Positions 44,301-55,027 of a stretch of 64,000 nt of DNA are shown here, piece by piece (within the stretch, counting starts at the first letter, position 1; every line of letters begins with the position of its first letter). The position numbers were made by a program, and so were the translations under genes. A model generated the notes under the pieces. That model made no database searches, was not told the origin of the DNA, and worked only from the letters and a program-made list of their open reading frames with translations. Source of the stretch: Ctenosaura bakeri (taxonomy: Eukaryota; Chordata; Lepidosauria; Squamata; Iguanidae); assembly GCA_948474755.1 (NCBI GenBank), contig CAOLHI010000956.1, positions 682,001 through 746,000 of the forward strand, written 5' to 3'.

Positions 44301-44845
44301 AAGAACTGTAGAATCATAGAGCTGGAAGAGATGACAATGGCCATCAAGTCCAACTCCCCCACCCATGTAGGAACATACATTCAAAGCACCCCCAGCAAAT
44401 GGCCATCAAGCCTCTGTTTAAAAACTTCCAAAGAAGATGACTCCACCACACTCCAAGGCAGCACACTCCACTGTCAAACAGCTCCCGCTGCCAGCAAGTT
44501 CCTCCTAGTGTCCAAGTGAAATCTCCCTTCCTGCAGTTTGAATCCATTGCTCTGTGTTCCGCACGAGACTGTTATAGTGCTATGATTTCACCTTCAACAT
44601 CCTGTGGAATCCTGGGGTTTGCAGTTTAGGGAGGGGCTGGCTGGATTCTACAGGATGTTGAAAGTGGAATCATAGCGCTATAACAGTCTCATGCGGAAAT
44701 GGTCTTAGTCTCTGGAGCAGCAGAAAACAACCTTGCTCCCTCTTCAACATGATATTCCCTCAGACATTCAAACATGGCTACCATGTCACCTCCCAACCCT
44801 CTCCTCATCAGGCCAAAGATACCTAACTCCCTAAGCTGCTCATAG
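44301..44845 (-). mobile_element. CR1 LINE 3' end (reverse), split by an M1 MITE
   Basis: It begins 'gaatcatagagctggaagag' (inverse of the CR1 tail) and 'ggccatcaagcctctgttta', up to 'tttgaatccattgctctgtg'. After the M1 element it continues 'gtctctggagcagcagaaaa' to 'taactccctaagctgctcat'. This is the CR1 region of 38.2-39.1 kb in the opposite direction. Confidence 0.9.
44557..44704. mobile_element. M1 palindromic MITE (148 bp), left end trimmed
   Basis: The right end read inward is GACCATTTCCGCATGAGAC. The left end starts at TTCCGCACGAGAC and lacks about the first seven bases. The arms 'cttcaacatcctgtggaatc' and inverse are nearly perfect around a short 'gggaggggctggc' centre. CR1 sequence continues on both sides. 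Confidence 0.88.
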
Positions 44846-45465
44846 CGAAGCAATGTTGTAAGGAAGGACATGCCAGTGCACTATTGCATTTTCACGCTGT
44901 GAAGTTTAAAGGTGTATTTAAAAAAACAAAAAAAATTAACTCATAAGAAAAATTTAAAATAAACATGGAGAAGAGATAGATTTTTAAGCTACCATGCTAT
45001 GGGAGTTGCAGAGGGAGGCACAACCTGGGCATGCCCACAGCCCACCCACTGCTAGATTCATGATAACAGGAAGAGATATCAAGTGCTATTATGGTTGTGC
45101 ACTAAGACAGATGATTGGATTGAAGCGCTACTGGAGGCTCTTAATGTTTTTTTTCCTGGCAATAAAATATGGTGGTTTTTCAATGCTTGGGGAAGGGATA
45201 GCAGCTGGATAATGACAATGTCATGCAGTAGCATGGCTTCTGAATTGGAAACAATCCACTGCTGTTGTGCTATAGTGGCATTGTGCAGAAATGGTCTTAT
45301 TTCTGAAATTATTACTCCAGTTTACTTTCAATGTATTGCCTCAACCAGTCATAGATTGTCAGAATAGAAACAGATCTAAGAATAGTTATGAGGGACTTCA
45401 ATTACACTGATATCTGCCAGTGTCAGTCCCCACTATTGCTGCCATCCAGTAGCTGTTTGGCACAT
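44846..45465. other. Unassigned DNA
   Basis: No gene recognised. An A-rich stretch lies at 44919-44940. Confidence 0.35.
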
Positions 45466-45468
45466 TTA

Positions 45469-46007
45469 GGCCCTTTTCACATTAAGTCTTCTTGCGTGAG
45501 CGGGGGAGGGCGGCTCGCGCAAGAAGCCTTCTCCGGGAGGCTGCCGCTTCCCCCTCCTTCCTTCCGCAGGCAAAGGAACGAGCAGGGAAGCGGCAGCCTC
45601 CCGGAGGCGGCGGCGGCTTGCGCGTCCGTCCATCCCCCCGCGCGCGAGAGAGAGAAAGGCGCTCGTCCCATCCGCCCTCCCCCCTGCATGCGCGCGAAGC
45701 AGGACGTGTCACATCCGTCGTGCTAGCGCCCCGCCCCGTCCCTTCCTTCCGCAGGGGCGGAGGGAAGGAAGCGCGACCCGGCCGGCTCCCGGACGCTCCG
45801 CACGAGAGGTAAGTGTGCGTGGGCGCCGGGAGTGTTGCGCGAGCGCGGGTGATTTTCGCTTGGAAGCGAAAATCAAAAAACCCGCGCTCGCGCCGCTTCA
45901 GCCCCATGAGCCCGGCGGAAGTGGGAGTGCGTCGTGCGAAGCGACGCTCCCACTCCCGGGAGGCTCACGGGGCTGTCGCACAAGAAAAGGCCCGTGCGAA
46001 AAGGGCC
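45469..46007 (-). mobile_element. Type A GC-rich TIR element A7 (539 bp), TSD TTA
   Basis: The ends are GGCCCTTTTCACATTAAG and GGCCCTTTTCGCACGGGC inward from the right. TTA is on both sides (45466-45468, 46008-46010). It is extremely CpG-rich and would be scored as a CpG island. A perfect 'gattttcgctt/aagcgaaaatc' hairpin (45851-45874) extends through 'gcgcgagcgcgggt' / 'acccgcgctcgcgc' arms (about 45837-45894). 'cgagaggtaagtgtgc' near 45802 is a splice-donor match. Long frames (104-141 codons) are GC artefacts. Confidence 0.92.
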
Positions 46008-46010
46008 TTA

Positions 46011-46730
46011 GTCTGTTTCCTCAGCAAAAGCCTGTCTGATATGAGAGATCTTACCAGTAACATTGCTACCATCAGCATAGCATTGTGCCCCAAAGGGGCA
46101 CAGAGTCCCACCAATATGGAAAGGTAGTACCTTGTTGGGAATCTGTTGTTATTTTTGATTTAGGAAAATATGAGATAGAGTGTGTGCCAAATCAAAAGAG
46201 AAACACAGACATATACGCACACACCTGAAGTTAGCTTTGCAGGAAGCCAGGGGAAATTCCAGATGACTTACTATAATGAAAAATCAAAATAAATTTGTAT
46301 TCTGCTAAACAGGAAGTGATTGCAGTTTGCTTGCTGTTTGCTTCAGGTTCCAGTAATTCTATGCTGTTATAAAAAAAGAAAAGAAAAGAAATAAAACAAC
46401 AGAAAACCAATGTATGTTTCAGTTATTTACTAGGCTGAAGAATCCAGGTATCTACTTCCATATCCTCATCTTAAAAAGATTATAGACAATAAAAAACCTT
46501 GCTTAACCAGATCCCTCCAAGATAAATACTTTGTTTTTTTCAATATATTTTATGACTCTATCATATCTCCCACATTCATGCCATACCCAATAAAATAAAT
46601 ATTTTTCTATAGTGTCCGTACTTTCCCCTCCTGCCACTCTCACATGCAGATAGTTATCAAATAACTTTTAAAAACATATGGGGCTGGCTGACAACTTGTC
46701 CCTTATTACTAGGAACCAACACTTCTCTGA
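46011..46730. other. Unassigned DNA with A-rich simple repeat
   Basis: An (AAAAG)n-like tract lies at 46371-46392. No gene or transposon is otherwise recognised. Confidence 0.4.
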
Positions 46731-47143
46731 AGCCATTCCTGCATGTCATCGCAGTCCTACTATGGGATGGGATGGGATGGCAGCAGTCCATGGGGCATGC
46801 TTCTGCATGATATCATGCTGATCCTGCTGCCATCCCACCCCCACCTGTTGTGATCACAGGATATCCACTTAGCGGAATAAATCCATTAAGTGCCCACAAT
46901 TGTGCAATGCTCCCACCCTTACCTGCCATGTGGAAGGGCAGGAAGAGCAATGGAGGCACTTTCTTCCCCAGCACAGCATGGGAAAGATCCTGGTTGTGCT
47001 GCAGAAGGCAGGGGCATGTTGTTTGTGCTCCCTTTCACAGTAGCTGACCAGGTACAGAGGGAAGCACTCCTGTCATCCTCCCTGACAAAGGCACTGCAAG
47101 AATTGCAATGGGAAGATGATGGGATCAGGTAACATGCAGACAT
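46731..47143. mobile_element. Type C TIR element, second copy (~413 bp)
   Basis: The ends are GCCATTCCTGCATG at the left and GACCATGTCTGCATG inward from the right. The interior resembles 9.05-9.46 kb ('tgcatgatatcatgctgatc', 'cacaattgtgcaatgc', 'aggtaacatgcagac'). It includes a (GGGAT)4 stretch at 46763-46779. The flanking 3-bp duplication is not preserved. Confidence 0.65.
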
Positions 47144-47349
47144 GGTCTACAAGTAAGAGATAATGTAATCTCAATGTCTCCTTCGCTAATATTGTCCATT
47201 CACCCATTTTACTATCCCACCTGGTTTACAACAAAATTACAGTCCTCTTGATTATTACATTAGGTGGTAGTAGTGGGGAGGTTAAGAGTGAATATCAGGA
47301 TTTTAAATAGATCATTATGTAACTATTGAATTGTGTCTGGTTATCTTCG
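47144..47349. other. Unassigned spacer
   Basis: Nothing recognised. Confidence 0.3.
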
Positions 47350-47410
47350 GTTGTTGTTATGTTCCTTCAAGTCAATTTATAGCAACTTGGCAAGATTTAT
47401 TCGGAGGCTA
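47350..47410 (-). mobile_element. SINE/BovB tail fragment
   Basis: 'ggttgttgttatgttccttc' then 'aagtcaatttatagcaactt' and 'ggcaagattta' corresponds to the SINE 3' end in reverse. The remainder of the SINE is lost or too eroded. Confidence 0.6.
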
Positions 47411-47529
47411 AAGATCTGTTCCAAGAAACTTCGAATCTCCTTTTAGGATACATAGCTATGAAATGAGTGTGAGGGATCTCTGATTCAGGCAGTAGTGGGA
47501 TCTAGCTTAAACACCCAGCTGGATCATGA

Positions 47530-47615
47530 GGCCCTTTCACACTACACAATTATAGAAATATGATTGCTCTTTAACTGCCATAGCAACATCCTCTAGAACC
47601 CTGGGTTTTCCAGTA
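47530..47615. mobile_element. Half of an M1-like MITE
   Basis: GGCCCTTTCACACTACAC, then 'acaattatagaaatatgatt' and 'caacatcctctagaaccctg', matches the left arm of M1. The right arm is missing; a mariner-like end starts just downstream. Confidence 0.6.
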
Positions 47616-47616
47616 C

Positions 47617-47690
47617 AGTGGGCCCTACATACATGTGGGGGTTCCATTCCAGTTGTGCAGGCTCAAAAGAAATCAAACCACTTGTGTGAG
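47617..47690. mobile_element. Tigger/mariner-like end
   Basis: TACAGTGGGCCCTACATACA then 'tgtgggggttccattcc' is the 5' TIR style of Tigger-type mariner elements. The opposite end is not visible. Confidence 0.5.
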
Positions 47691-48277
47691 TAAATTTATG
47701 CTAGAGTAGGATGTCAACAGGATTCCAAACTCTGATTCCGTTTTAAATGGACTGTTACTAGTACTCTCCCCTTGCTGATGTAGTTAGGGAATGGCCTAAA
47801 GGATTACTGCCCCCGACAAATATGTACTCACACCCAAAGATCTTGTTGAGGCCCTTCTGCATGTACTCACGCATTGGATGGTTACTTGTGAGAAGACCTT
47901 TTTGTTGGTGGCACCTATTACAGCACTTCCTATTTACGGAGGTTCAATTTAATAGCCATATTGAGATCTTCCTGGTGCCACATAAAACCTTTTTAATTTT
48001 CCTAGGTTTTTGAACACAAATACACACGCATACATACACACACAGACACACACTTTTTAGATCTATTCTTAGGAGCTGTTTCTATTCTAATTTTGTTATG
48101 GTGCTGCTTTTATTCTCTTAGATTTTATTTTCATGTTTTACTTCCGAACTTTATTTGTATGGGCAGAAAAAATAATTAAAAAAAACCTTTGTACCAACAT
48201 GTCAGGCACTTTTGCTAACATATATTTAAGCTAGTGACTCACCAGCTTCTACCACGGAAGTGGGATGTGTTCCTCTA
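47691..48277. other. Unassigned DNA
   Basis: An imperfect CA-rich tract lies at 48018-48051. No gene recognised. Confidence 0.35.
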
Positions 48278-48378
48278 TGAATACTGTTGGATTGCAGCTC
48301 CCATGATCCTTCAACATTTTCCATGCTGGCTAGGGCTGATGGGAACTGCAGCTTAACAAATTTGGAGGGCTACATATT
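48278..48378. mobile_element. Dispersed inverted-repeat MITE
   Basis: 'ttggattgcagctcccatga' and the inverse 'ctgatgggaactgcagctta' flank 'ttttccatgctggctaggg', followed by 'aaatttggagggctac'. This is the same palindromic family as 8.66 and 54.9 kb, and among the better copies. Confidence 0.7.
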
Positions 48379-50791
48379 GCTGCTTAGCTTACACTTATCA
48401 ACCTTCCTTTTTCTGGTGTCTTTCTGCATGTCACTATAATCTCCAGCTCACCTATTCTGGCTTTTAGCAGGGAAACCTGAGTGGATGTGATAGATGAATA
48501 TTGGAGACAACACTTCCATTTAATAACACCTAAAGAACCACTTAAACTCTGTTTATTTACTGTCTTTTTTTCTTTTTCAGCAGGCATGCACACTTACTAA
48601 TAAGTACAATCTTTAGCAGGTTCAGCCCTTCTATTAGGCAAAATTGGGTGGCTGCCTCAATTGATAGCTGCTGAGTATGAAGAGTGAACAGAACTGTAGG
48701 TGCCACATGGCTTGCCCTCTGCCTCTCCTAATCCTGCCTACAAGTGCAGTGGTGAAAACACTCATCAACATCCTAGCAATATTCAGCTGCTGTTTGGCTC
48801 AGCGACTGTACATGGAACGGGAGAGAGCACCATCTTGTTCTTCAGTTTAGGTAGATTGTGCTGGTCCTGAACTTTAGGAATCATTCTGTTACAAAACTAG
48901 AAGTATATTTAACTAAGATGGCTAACAGTCTTGAGAAAACAAGGGCCATGTTCATATGTCTCTCTAAGCAATTTTGGGCAAAATGGATCCCTGAGATCAC
49001 ATATGGTGACCAAGACTTTTCTTTTTAACTTCTGAGTCCCTTGTTCAAAAAAAAAAAAAAAAAAGCTGAACTGCCCCTTCTGGAAGCCTAAGAGCAGCAA
49101 TTCATCTTTTAAAGAGGTAACAAGCCTCCCTGCCCCAACAATGTTTAATATTAAAACTAGAAGTGAACTTCCAACCACTTTTGGTTTTGTTTTTCCTACT
49201 TTTTTTTTAACATTTCTGGTAGTTGATTCCACTACCCAGAAAGTCCCAGGCACAGAACATTGGTGCTGAAGTCACTGAAGGCTCACCCTTGCCCTAAACC
49301 ATAGTTTACAATAGTTATGATCTGTTGTTTTAGACCCAAATTCTGTGGCATATGTGATTAGACAAACCATAACTTGTTTTCCTCATTTCTGAATTGGTTA
49401 CTCTTCCATCCCATTTTGTCATTTTCTGTTTCAGAGTGGGCAACTGGGAAAAGAACCAAGGAACAAGACAAAGCTTTGGGTTAACTTATAGCAAATGGGT
49501 GCAGAACAAACAGATTTTCTAAGCCAACAGCAAGCCATGGCCTCCAATTATGGCTTGCAGCTGGATAACAAACCATAGCTTGTTTTCATAGAGAAATTTG
49601 AACACAACAGGGCAGAATCCAACAAGCTGACAATCTGACTTATTGTTATATGGCAAGGAACCAAAACATGCTTGTGAGTTTTTGTTTTCTAAGACCAGTT
49701 GAAGTCTCCAGTATTGTCTATTGAAATCAGTAAGTTTTGAAACAGGTCAGTGGTGCTGACTGATTGGAATGGCTTATTCTACCTTAGTGAGAGTGGCAAT
49801 GAATATGGAAAGTATTTTAAATGTGGCTTGAACATACAGAATGGGGCACTATCAAAAGAGGCGAAAAGTGTAATGCAGCAATAAAGCCAAGAAAATAAAA
49901 TGTATAATCAAATCAGAACTATAAATTGTTAAGGAAAATGACCTCAGACTTATTAGATTCTTATAGCAAGTTCAATCTCTGATTTATAATCTCACCTGCT
50001 CCATGTTTGGAATGCTGAGATATGTTACTGTATCTGTAGGGGAAATTACTTCACAGAATAATATGACTCCATCTATTTCAAGTATAAACTTGATTAAAGT
50101 AACATCTGGGAAGTGGGAAAAATATAAGCTGCTGTACAGCTCATTTTATGAATTTGTTATATTTGATAGCCCTCATAAATGTACTGTTAGTAACATTATC
50201 CTTTATTTAAATCCCAGAGTTTGTCTTATCTCTTTTTCAATACAATGTATTACCCTTTTAAATTCTGTGATAAAAGTAATTTGTGATGTGCTACTTCCAA
50301 AACAGGTTTATTTACTAAAAAGGCATGTTGCCAGTGGCTACAGTAGACACCATTTCCTTACAATCCAAAATGATTTCTTTTTCATAATAGCAAAGTTACT
50401 GTTAAACCAGTCTTACTGAAAGAAAAAAAAATGGCTTTAATCTCAGCGTTAACTTTAAGCATTGGGGAAAATCAATGAAGGTGAAGGTCGTAGAAACAGA
50501 TGATTAGAATGTACAATGAGGCAGTTTCTCAATACAATAAAGTTATAAAATAAACTAGACCTATCAGAATATACAAAGAAAGCCACAATTGTCTTGGAGA
50601 GTGCCTTCTAATATAGCTGCATTATTTTATTTTCTTCAGTAGCATTTCCAGTTTGTAAATGACTATGGTAAAATACTTTGAATTTTTGGATGCAGGACGG
50701 ATGAAAAAATGAGCTAAAAACATTTAGCATTCTCACATGAGTTATGTCTAGTGAGAAATGAAGACTGCTGTGTTCAGTTGACTTCACTCTC
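48379..50791. other. Unassigned DNA (about 2.4 kb)
   Basis: A poly-A run lies at 49048-49065. The 138-codon plus-strand frame at 50003-50419 is AT-rich, lacks any recognised domain or splice context, and is not called as a gene. No transposon is clear. Confidence 0.4.
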
Positions 50792-50797
50792 TAGTAA

Positions 50798-51177
50798 CAT
50801 ACCTTCCAGCTATCCCAATTTAGCAGGAACAGTCCTGATTACTCTTTAGTTGTCTCACTTTTTTAGCCGCTTCTAAATGGCCCAATTCCTCTCTCCTCTC
50901 TCCCACTTCTCCCCTTCGTCCTCAGTTCACTTCAGTTGCTCAAGCTCTGTTCAAAGTGCAAAACTAGTTTGTATTCAGTTAACTCAGCAGCAAAAAAAGA
51001 GAGGAGAGGAGGCAGAATCATGCCCTACCCAGTAGGTTCAGACAAAATCACACTACTGCAGTGGCTTCTACCTTTATCTGTTCTTCCTCATTAATACATT
51101 TTGCTATCTTAACCACACTCTAATGTTCTTTGGCCACATGTATCCCAGTTTTCATCTATGAAATGTTGGAGGGTATG
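50798..51177 (+). mobile_element. R-family MITE (380 bp), 6-bp TSD TAGTAA
   Basis: The ends are inverted: CATACCTTCCA at the left and CATACCCTCCAACATTTCAT inward from the right. TAGTAA flanks both sides (50792-50797, 51178-51183). The interior contains 'ctctctcctctctcccactt' and 'ccagttttcatctatgaaat'. Non-coding. Related copies are at 51.67 kb (reverse) and 59.1 kb (partial). Confidence 0.75.
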
Positions 51178-51183
51178 TAGTAA

Positions 51184-51586
51184 GTATGTTTAAGCTCACC
51201 GCTTTAGTGTTCCTGATTATATGAAGTATATAAAACTACACTGATATATTTACAAGAACAGCATAAAACCTCGTAGTTTTATAAAGAAGCAACTAAGACA
51301 CTGCTTTTACTAATAGAGGTAAATGCTGAACATGATAATGATTATTGAAAACCAGGAGTGTATCTTGATGATTCATTACCAACTGGGATTAATGGCCTCA
51401 AGTGATTAACTGATTCTAGCCAATCATTAAACCCCAGGAAATACTCTGAGTCTTTATCATTATCAGTTAAATATCAAACCCCGGAGCGCAGTCATTGTAT
51501 CTTTCTCTTTTGTTTTCTTTTTTCAAAAAAAGTCAAATATCTATTATATCCTGAGTGCGAAGAACAAAATGTCAAGTTGGTGGATC
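51184..51586. other. Unassigned DNA
   Basis: Nothing recognised. Confidence 0.35.
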
Positions 51587-52099
51587 TCAACATTTCACAC
51601 TGCAGAATTATAGCACGATATTCCACTTTAACGGTCATCACAACATCCTGTGGAATCCTAGGATTTGCAATTCATATGCACACCAACATTTCAGATAAAA
51701 AGGACCCATGTAGCCAACCAGCATCAGAGTGTGGGCAAAATGGCAGACATTATTAATCAAGAGAAACACCCTAGTTAGGAAACGCTGCAGGAATTTGCTT
51801 TTATTTGAGCCTACTGGCAATAGCAAGATCCTTCTTCTTTCTGTGTAAACTACTTTTGAACCTTGGGTTCATTTTACAGCAGTTGACATAAATTGAGGAC
51901 AAAGAGAAGGAGGAGGAGAGAGAAATGGGAACATTTTAAAAACAGCTGAAAAAGTAAGATAAGAAAGGAGTGTTAGAGGGTATGAGTACAGTGAGCAACT
52001 AGAGCTTTCTGGTTGAGAATTTCTAAGATTTCATAGGATGTTGTCAATACTGTTTAAGTGGAATATGGTGCTATAATTCTGTAACATGAAAGAGTCTCT
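51587..52099. mobile_element. M1-like MITE split by an R-family copy
   Basis: The left arm 'acactgcagaattatagcac', 'acaacatcctgtggaatcct' ends near 51672. The right arm resumes near 51985 with 'tttctaagatttcatagga', 'ggatgttgtcaatactg' and 'tgctataattctgtaacatg'. The middle 51673-51984 is a different repeat. The joined arms would be about 200 bp, the usual M1 size. Confidence 0.7.
51673..51984 (-). mobile_element. R-family MITE (reverse) inside M1
   Basis: Read in reverse it runs CATACCCTCTAACACTCC, '...tttctctctcctcctccttc' to 'catgggtccttttta' and 'tgaaatgttggtgtg', matching 50798-51177. TSDs are not clear. Confidence 0.65.
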
Positions 52100-53350
52100 A
52101 ATATAGCTAAGTTTATTCAAAAGAGACACTGAACAGCTTCCATCAACTCCAGGAAGCATGGGCAATGGTCAGGAAGACGACCACTATAGTCTAACCATTG
52201 GGAATGGATGAGGTTGTGCGAAAATTTGTTTGGGCTGTGCTGGATTTTTTTCCCCTCAGGCTCTAGAGGTTTTCTAATTTCCTCAAGATCCCTTGAGTCT
52301 TTGTGGGAAGGAGGGAACACACAGTCCTTGCCATGAACAACCATGACTATCCCCTTGACAACCTGCCTGACCTCATTCTTTGACCCAGAGATTTTCCTCC
52401 TCTCATGTCATGTGCCCTGCAGTGACAAATTGAGGCCAGCCTGGAAATGTTCAGAAGCTTAGAAGCAAAGGAGTTGGTGAAGAATTGGGAATACTGCTTG
52501 CCCAAGCCACAGAGGTAGAGGTGCTGCCATGGCTTCTCTTCCTTCTCTTCTAGGGAAATAAGTGGGCTGATCACCTCCAGGTCTTCATTCCCAGGTGCCA
52601 CCACTATCATTGGAGGCCTAGTGTTTTATTGGTAGCTTCTCATGATGCCACTCACCCACCCTGCCCAATCCCTTCTGCCTGCTTGCTGATGCTACTGTAT
52701 CTCTTTGCACTGAAAATTCTTTCCCTTCACTTGGGCCCCAGTCCTGCTCTTTTTGGCATCAAGGACAGATCAGCTATAAAACCCATTAGTATTATTGTAA
52801 TATGTATTTTTGCGTTACGCAATCATTATTTTCATAGAAATTCAACAGTTTCATAATGGATGTCAAAAACAATTGACAAATGACGAGAAAGAGAAAAACA
52901 TATGCAGCACAGTTAACTCCCTTTGGGACGGCTTGGTCCTCTTAATTTGTACTGGCTTCCTCCTCTTGGCAGTTTTGATGCTGGCTGGAAAGACAGCAAG
53001 GCTGGTGATCCAGAAAAGCAGCCTTGGCAAAGAAGAAAATGTGTAGGGAGATGTGCAGGGAGGCACACAGACAAAGTCAGACTCTTGATGTTGTCCCTGC
53101 AAAGATTTAGGTCTGATGTGGATGCATTTTCAAACGTACATGGCCTCATGGGGAAGGGGGAGGGAGTTTGAGCTGTGCTGAGATTTGGGAGGACAAAATC
53201 ACTGCATCTGTGGAGGCACCAATGCACAGACGGCCCTCAACCCTCCTCAGTTCATCTTGATTGCATGTAAGGCAAAGGGGCCTGGGCATGTTGAGTGCTA
53301 TGTGTTCAACCTTTAATATTCAAGCTATTTACAAGGAATACTAAAACATA
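52100..53350. other. Unassigned DNA
   Basis: Frames up to 104 codons, none with a recognised domain. The sequence is locally non-repetitive. Confidence 0.35.
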
Positions 53351-53352
53351 TA

Positions 53353-53856
53353 CAGTTCTCCTTCCACATTTGTGGATTTGACCTTCATGAATTTGATTAT
53401 TCGTGAGGCATGTGCTTACCCCCTACTCCATTTTCTTCCTCCCATTCTCTTGCATTTCTCACCCAGGCTTGCAAAGCTTGTGTTTAAAATGGATGTTTTT
53501 TTTCCTTTTGGATCAACAAAGCCCACTCCCACTGTTGGAGGCATGTCCTTGCTGCTATATGGCTGCACATTCTGCTGTGTAATGGCTGCTGATTGGTCAG
53601 GTGCTCTCCTTGCTCCTATCCCTCTTTTCTCAAGATGATCACTAGAAGTATCCAGAAATCCAGAAATCCACTTTTCTCTGTCTGAGGGGAAAGTACTAGT
53701 AAGTCTTTTACCTCATCTCTTTTCTTCCCCCACTCCCAATGATGGGGCCAGAGGTAAAGGAATGGGAGGGAGGAAGCTCTGGAGGACAGAGGACGGTTTT
53801 TCCACTTTTGTGAGGGTTCTGTGCCCCAAATCCTTGCGAATGTAGAGGAGCCACTG
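53353..53856. mobile_element. Tigger/mariner-like non-autonomous element (504 bp), TA TSD
   Basis: The ends are CAGTTCTCCTTCCACATTTG and, inward from the right, CAGTGGCTCCTCTACATTCG, flanked by TA on both sides (53351-53352, 53857-53858). TA duplication with CAGT ends is typical of Tc1/mariner (Tigger-type). It encodes no transposase. Purine-rich 'gaatgggagggaggaagctc' sits in the right half. Related ends are at 33.5 and 47.6 kb. Confidence 0.72.
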
Positions 53857-53858
53857 TA

Positions 53859-53965
53859 CAGGAGAGTTTATATTTTGAATTTGATTATTCATGAGGCATG
53901 TGCTTACCCCCTACTCCATTTTCTTCCCAAAACCTCCCAAAATTCTCCACCCAGTAAAGGTGCCC
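53859..53965. mobile_element. Partial second copy, head-to-tail with the element before
   Basis: Directly after the shared TA comes CAGGAGAGTTTATATTT and then a 52-bp block (53876-53927) that equals 53388-53439 except for one base. It lacks about 30 bp of the 5' end and has no recognisable 3' end. Confidence 0.75.
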
Positions 53966-54907
53966 TTTTGTATGCATGGTATTATTTCTGTAAAATAGAA
54001 ATAATTGGCTCTTGGATATCTAGAGTGAGTTTCCTGTTTAAGCTTGATTGTGTGGCTGATTCCATCAGTCCCCCTTCCAGCTATTTTTAAGTGTATCGAA
54101 TTTCTATTGAGTTTGAATTTTAGTACCAATCTCTGTATCTTGTGTAAACAATTTTAAAGTGCTGTTTATTTTTAAGCAAAAGATTCACAATCTCCAAATA
54201 GTAGTTTTTGAACTGCCTGCTGTGTTCTCAGTTAAACACTTGACGACTAACATGACATCATTTATTTCACAGTACTACTTTAGGAGATGGATGTTTTCTG
54301 CCTTCAACAGCTCAGATCCCCACAGCAAATAGTAGTTGATGCAGTGTGTACTAGTGTGGAATATACTGACATAAACACACAATAGCAAACAACAGAAGTG
54401 ATGCCACAAGGTAAGTCTTGGCTGTCATATAAGAGTACGTAGAGTATGTTCTAAACAATTCTTTGAAAAAACAAACCATTTGCTTTTGTTTTGCTTCTAA
54501 ACGCTCAGGTGGTCCAGACCTGCTAGAAGGACTCTTAACTCCAACAGTGATGGTTTCTTTCATGGATATTAACCAACCTCAGGCATTGAATGTTTACTGG
54601 GAATATGTCAAGATTCTGGTCCAAAAAAGCATTTACCAAATGATTAGTTAACAATCTGAACTCATCTGTCCCAGGGAAAAGGTGCAGTAAGCCAATGTGC
54701 ATCCTCTCATTTTATCTTACTAATTCTTATGAAAGGTTAAGACAATAGGTTTATATAAATTGCTTGCTCCCCTTTGAAGTTGGCTTTGCTAAGCATTTGA
54801 AGGAAATGGAGGCTCATATCCTCCCCAAACTATACATACATAGGAGAACATATGAATGAGGCTTTGCCTCCAATGTATGCATCATTAGGATCTTAAATCA
54901 CGTAGAT
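53966..54907. other. Unassigned DNA
   Basis: No gene recognised. Confidence 0.35.
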
Positions 54908-55027
54908 CAAGAATGGGAATCATGTGGCCCTCCAGACATTGTTGTATTGCAACTCCCAGCATTCTGCACTATAGACTTTCCTTTTAGGATTCATGGGAGC
55001 TCCAGTTCAGAACACCTGGAAGGCTAT
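54908..55027. mobile_element. Dispersed inverted-repeat MITE
   Basis: 'aatcatgtggccctccagac' at the left, 'attgcaactcccagcattct', then the inverse 'attcatgggagctccagttc' and 'acacctggaaggctat'. Complete but diverged copy of the palindromic family. Confidence 0.68.

Noticed and set aside
45482..45907. 141-codon minus frame and overlapping plus frames as a small gene with CpG-island promoter
   Set aside because: Same GC-rich transposon family, with exact TIRs and TTA duplication. The frames are not conserved between copies.
47617..47690. Part of the neighbouring M1 element
   Set aside because: It starts with TA-CAGTGGGCCC, the pattern of mariner/Tigger ends, and does not match the M1 right arm.
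50003..50419. 138-codon plus-strand frame
   Set aside because: AT-rich composition, no recognised domain, no splice or promoter context. Chance length in AT-rich DNA is plausible.
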